Assembly: GCF_052114605.1 (NCBI RefSeq)
Contig: NZ_JBFRFB010000002.1
Coordinates: 372,001 to 436,000 of the forward strand
From: Microvirga sp052114605
GTDB taxonomy: Bacteria; Pseudomonadota; Alphaproteobacteria; Rhizobiales; Beijerinckiaceae
Direction of reading: 5' to 3'
Length of the DNA stretch: 64,000 bases
The notes below the pieces were generated by a model. That model had not been told where the DNA came from. It saw only the letters and a list, made by a program, of their open reading frames with translations, and ran no database searches. Made by a program: the position numbers and the translations under genes. How positions within the stretch are numbered: position 1 is the stretch's first letter; each line of letters begins with the position of its first letter. This document shows, one piece after another, positions 62,390-64,000 of this stretch.

Positions 62390-64000
62390 CTAGATCACGA
62401 AGAAGTCTTTGTGTGAGATCGTATTGAGCTTTTTCAGCAGCACAGCGATTTTTACCGCCGAGCCAGCGCCTGTCCCATCCGGATCATAGGATAAGACGCC
62501 AGTCTTCGGATTGTAGATGATGCGGTCACTCTCATCGTGAGCCTTAGCGCCCTTCCAGAACATTGCGGATTTCAGCTTCGCCGGGTGATCAATCGTTCCT
62601 TTCGAGCCGAGCTTCTTGAAGGTTCGGTTGTCGAGATAGATCGTATCGTCTCTGACTTTAAAATCATTGACGCGGTCAACATTCATTCTCACGTTCGGCT
62701 TGGTGTCGAAGACGAAGATATCCTTGCCCTCGCCGCCAATCAGGCTGTCATGACTGTCTTTGCCGTAGAGAACGTCATCACCTAGCCCGCCGTTCAGCAC
62801 GTCCCTGCCGCGTCCGCCGATCAGTGTGTCATTGCCGTCAGAGCTGGTCTGCGTGCTCGTGGGATTGATGATGAGTTCGTCACGCACGTCTTCGATATCG
62901 ATCACGAAGCTCTGACGGACCGTTATGTTTCCGGGTCCTGTCGCCAGCACGACAACCGTATGCGACTTATGGCTTTCGTAATCGAGCCCCGATCCGCTCG
63001 CGACGAGAAGCTTATCGCCATCGATGACGAACCGTCCTCCGGCACTGTCCAGCAGCTTATAGGTGAACCCATCACCCACACCGGACGCTTTCGCGGTCAG
63101 GAAGCCGACCAGTTTACCGCCTTGCGACAGCTCCGGCACCGCCGCATGGCTCAGCGTCACATGCGGCGTTTCCGCCTTGATCGTCTGGTCGATGGTCACC
63201 GTCGATGTCGATCTGCGACCACCGTAATCTGTCAACGTTATCAGGATATGCTGCTGGACGCTTGTCTCCGGGATCGCATCCGCCATCGTATAGGTCAGGG
63301 ACCGCAAGATGTCCTGCACACGATCCGGCGTCGCATTTGTGTTGAAGATGATGCTGAGGCCACCGTCGCCAGCAGCCCATAGCATTCCGACATCGACGCC
63401 TGCGACCCTGATGGTGCTGCCGGACGTATAGCCCCCATCGAGCGCGACGGATGCGGCCACATCAATGCCGAGACGGCCAGGCGCAGCGAGCCCAACAGGA
63501 GCGCTCACTTTAAGCAAGGTCAAAACCCCATCATCCTCCGACAGGACGGCGTTGCGCCCCATGTCCACGAAGACACGCTGTCCGGACTTGGCCTCGAACC
63601 GGTCGCCGTTCAAGCCCTGCATGACAGGAGCCGAGTTCGTATGTGTGCCATTGACATCGACGATGGTATCGATTCCCCGCTGGTGCAGGGCTTTAAGTTC
63701 AGAGGCCGTGAACGCGACAGTGGCCGCAACGAGCCGGTCGTTCTGGCTTTCACCGCCAGAAACCAGGAATGCTGTTGCCGCGTCAGCGACTGTGATGACG
63801 GCGCTGTCGGTTTTCAGCGAAAGCTGATCGATTCCGATCAAGGTCTTGTTGCGGAAATCGAACGCTTCGCCATGCAGGACGACTTCGTCCCAATGGATAG
63901 CATCCTGACTACCTCCATCGAGAGTGGCTACCCCACTCAATCTCTCCTGATCGAGGATGATCGTATCGTGGCTGCTCGATCCACGAATGATCTCAATGCT
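62390..64000 (-). CDS. RTX protein with cadherin-like domain, N-terminus outside window
   Basis: The frame is open to base 64000, so the gene continues upstream and only ~536 C-terminal residues are seen. It has beta-rich segments, a cadherin-like region around VPELSQGGKLVGFLTAKASG and GLDYESHKSHTVVVLATGPG, a short RTX cluster (GNDTLIGGRGRDVLNGG), and a C-terminus ending ISHKDFFVI. The last ~100 residues match those of the 520-residue RTX protein at 51,529. Type I secretion is inferred. The stop is followed after two bases by the ribosome binding site of the small exported protein, so the genes form an operon. Confidence 0.9.
   Translation of the reverse strand, partial: SIEIIRGSSSHDTIILDQERLSGVATLDGGSQDAIHWDEVVLHGEAFDFRNKTLIGIDQLSLKTDSAVITVADAATAFLVSGGESQNDRLVAATVAFTASELKALHQRGIDTIVDVNGTHTNSAPVMQGLNGDRFEAKSGQRVFVDMGRNAVLSEDDGVLTLLKVSAPVGLAAPGRLGIDVAASVALDGGYTSGSTIRVAGVDVGMLWAAGDGGLSIIFNTNATPDRVQDILRSLTYTMADAIPETSVQQHILITLTDYGGRRSTSTVTIDQTIKAETPHVTLSHAAVPELSQGGKLVGFLTAKASGVGDGFTYKLLDSAGGRFVIDGDKLLVASGSGLDYESHKSHTVVVLATGPGNITVRQSFVIDIEDVRDELIINPTSTQTSSDGNDTLIGGRGRDVLNGGLGDDVLYGKDSHDSLIGGEGKDIFVFDTKPNVRMNVDRVNDFKVRDDTIYLDNRTFKKLGSKGTIDHPAKLKSAMFWKGAKAHDESDRIIYNPKTGVLSYDPDGTGAGSAVKIAVLLKKLNTISHKDFFVI

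Overview
The window reads as a GC-rich alphaproteobacterial chromosome segment. ABC transporter operons, the small HNH protein family, the DUF2924/DUF3489 recombinase module and the RTX proteins all point to Hyphomicrobiales; a Microvirga- or Methylobacteriaceae-like host is my guess from family resemblance only. Everything here is inferred from sequence, with no database search.

Layout. (1) 1-481: end of a core small membrane protein gene and an intact tRNA-Ser(GGA). (2) 482-34,370: two tandem blocks of uptake and catabolism genes. A repeat that starts with the tRNA-Ser 3' end (core CTCCGCCATTATCTAAGT) occurs at 474, 18,011 and 34,370 and delimits them. Block 1 (1.4-17.3 kb) holds two oligopeptide-type ABC transporter operons. 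One is coupled to a luciferase-like flavin monooxygenase and two AhpD-like proteins; the other to a proline iminopeptidase. An Lrp-type regulator and an FMN reductase lie between them, and GTTCTTT/AAAGAAC palindromes precede both operons. Block 2 (18.4-33.9 kb) holds a polar amino acid transporter with a D-amino acid dehydrogenase and a 4,5-dihydroxyphthalate-decarboxylase-like protein, then a third peptide-type transporter with two M20 hydrolases, an HpcH/HpaI aldolase and a divergent LysR regulator. No integrase is visible in these blocks.

(3) 34.4-51.1 kb: a mobile and defence-like region. It holds an intact HNH protein, a DnaQ-like exonuclease, and a 1,324-residue protein with a PD-(D/E)XK-like nuclease domain, TPR-like repeats, a GreA/B-C-like domain and a PIN-like nuclease domain. 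Next comes a compact ubiquitin-like conjugation operon (Ubl-E2 fusion, JAB-E1 fusion, DUF6527), divergent from a sigma factor / small helical protein / ImmA-IrrE protease operon. A large serine recombinase with DUF2924, DUF3489 and a small partner follows. These are the best candidates for a poorly described biological system.

(4) 51.5-64 kb: surface or secreted RTX proteins. They are a 520-residue RTX protein, an 1,805-residue RTX protein with a tryptophan-rich C-terminal repeat region, a small exported protein translated just before it, and the C-terminal part of a third RTX protein that runs off the window. Small regulators and a GNAT acyltransferase lie among them. No type I secretion genes are present here, so the exporter must be elsewhere.
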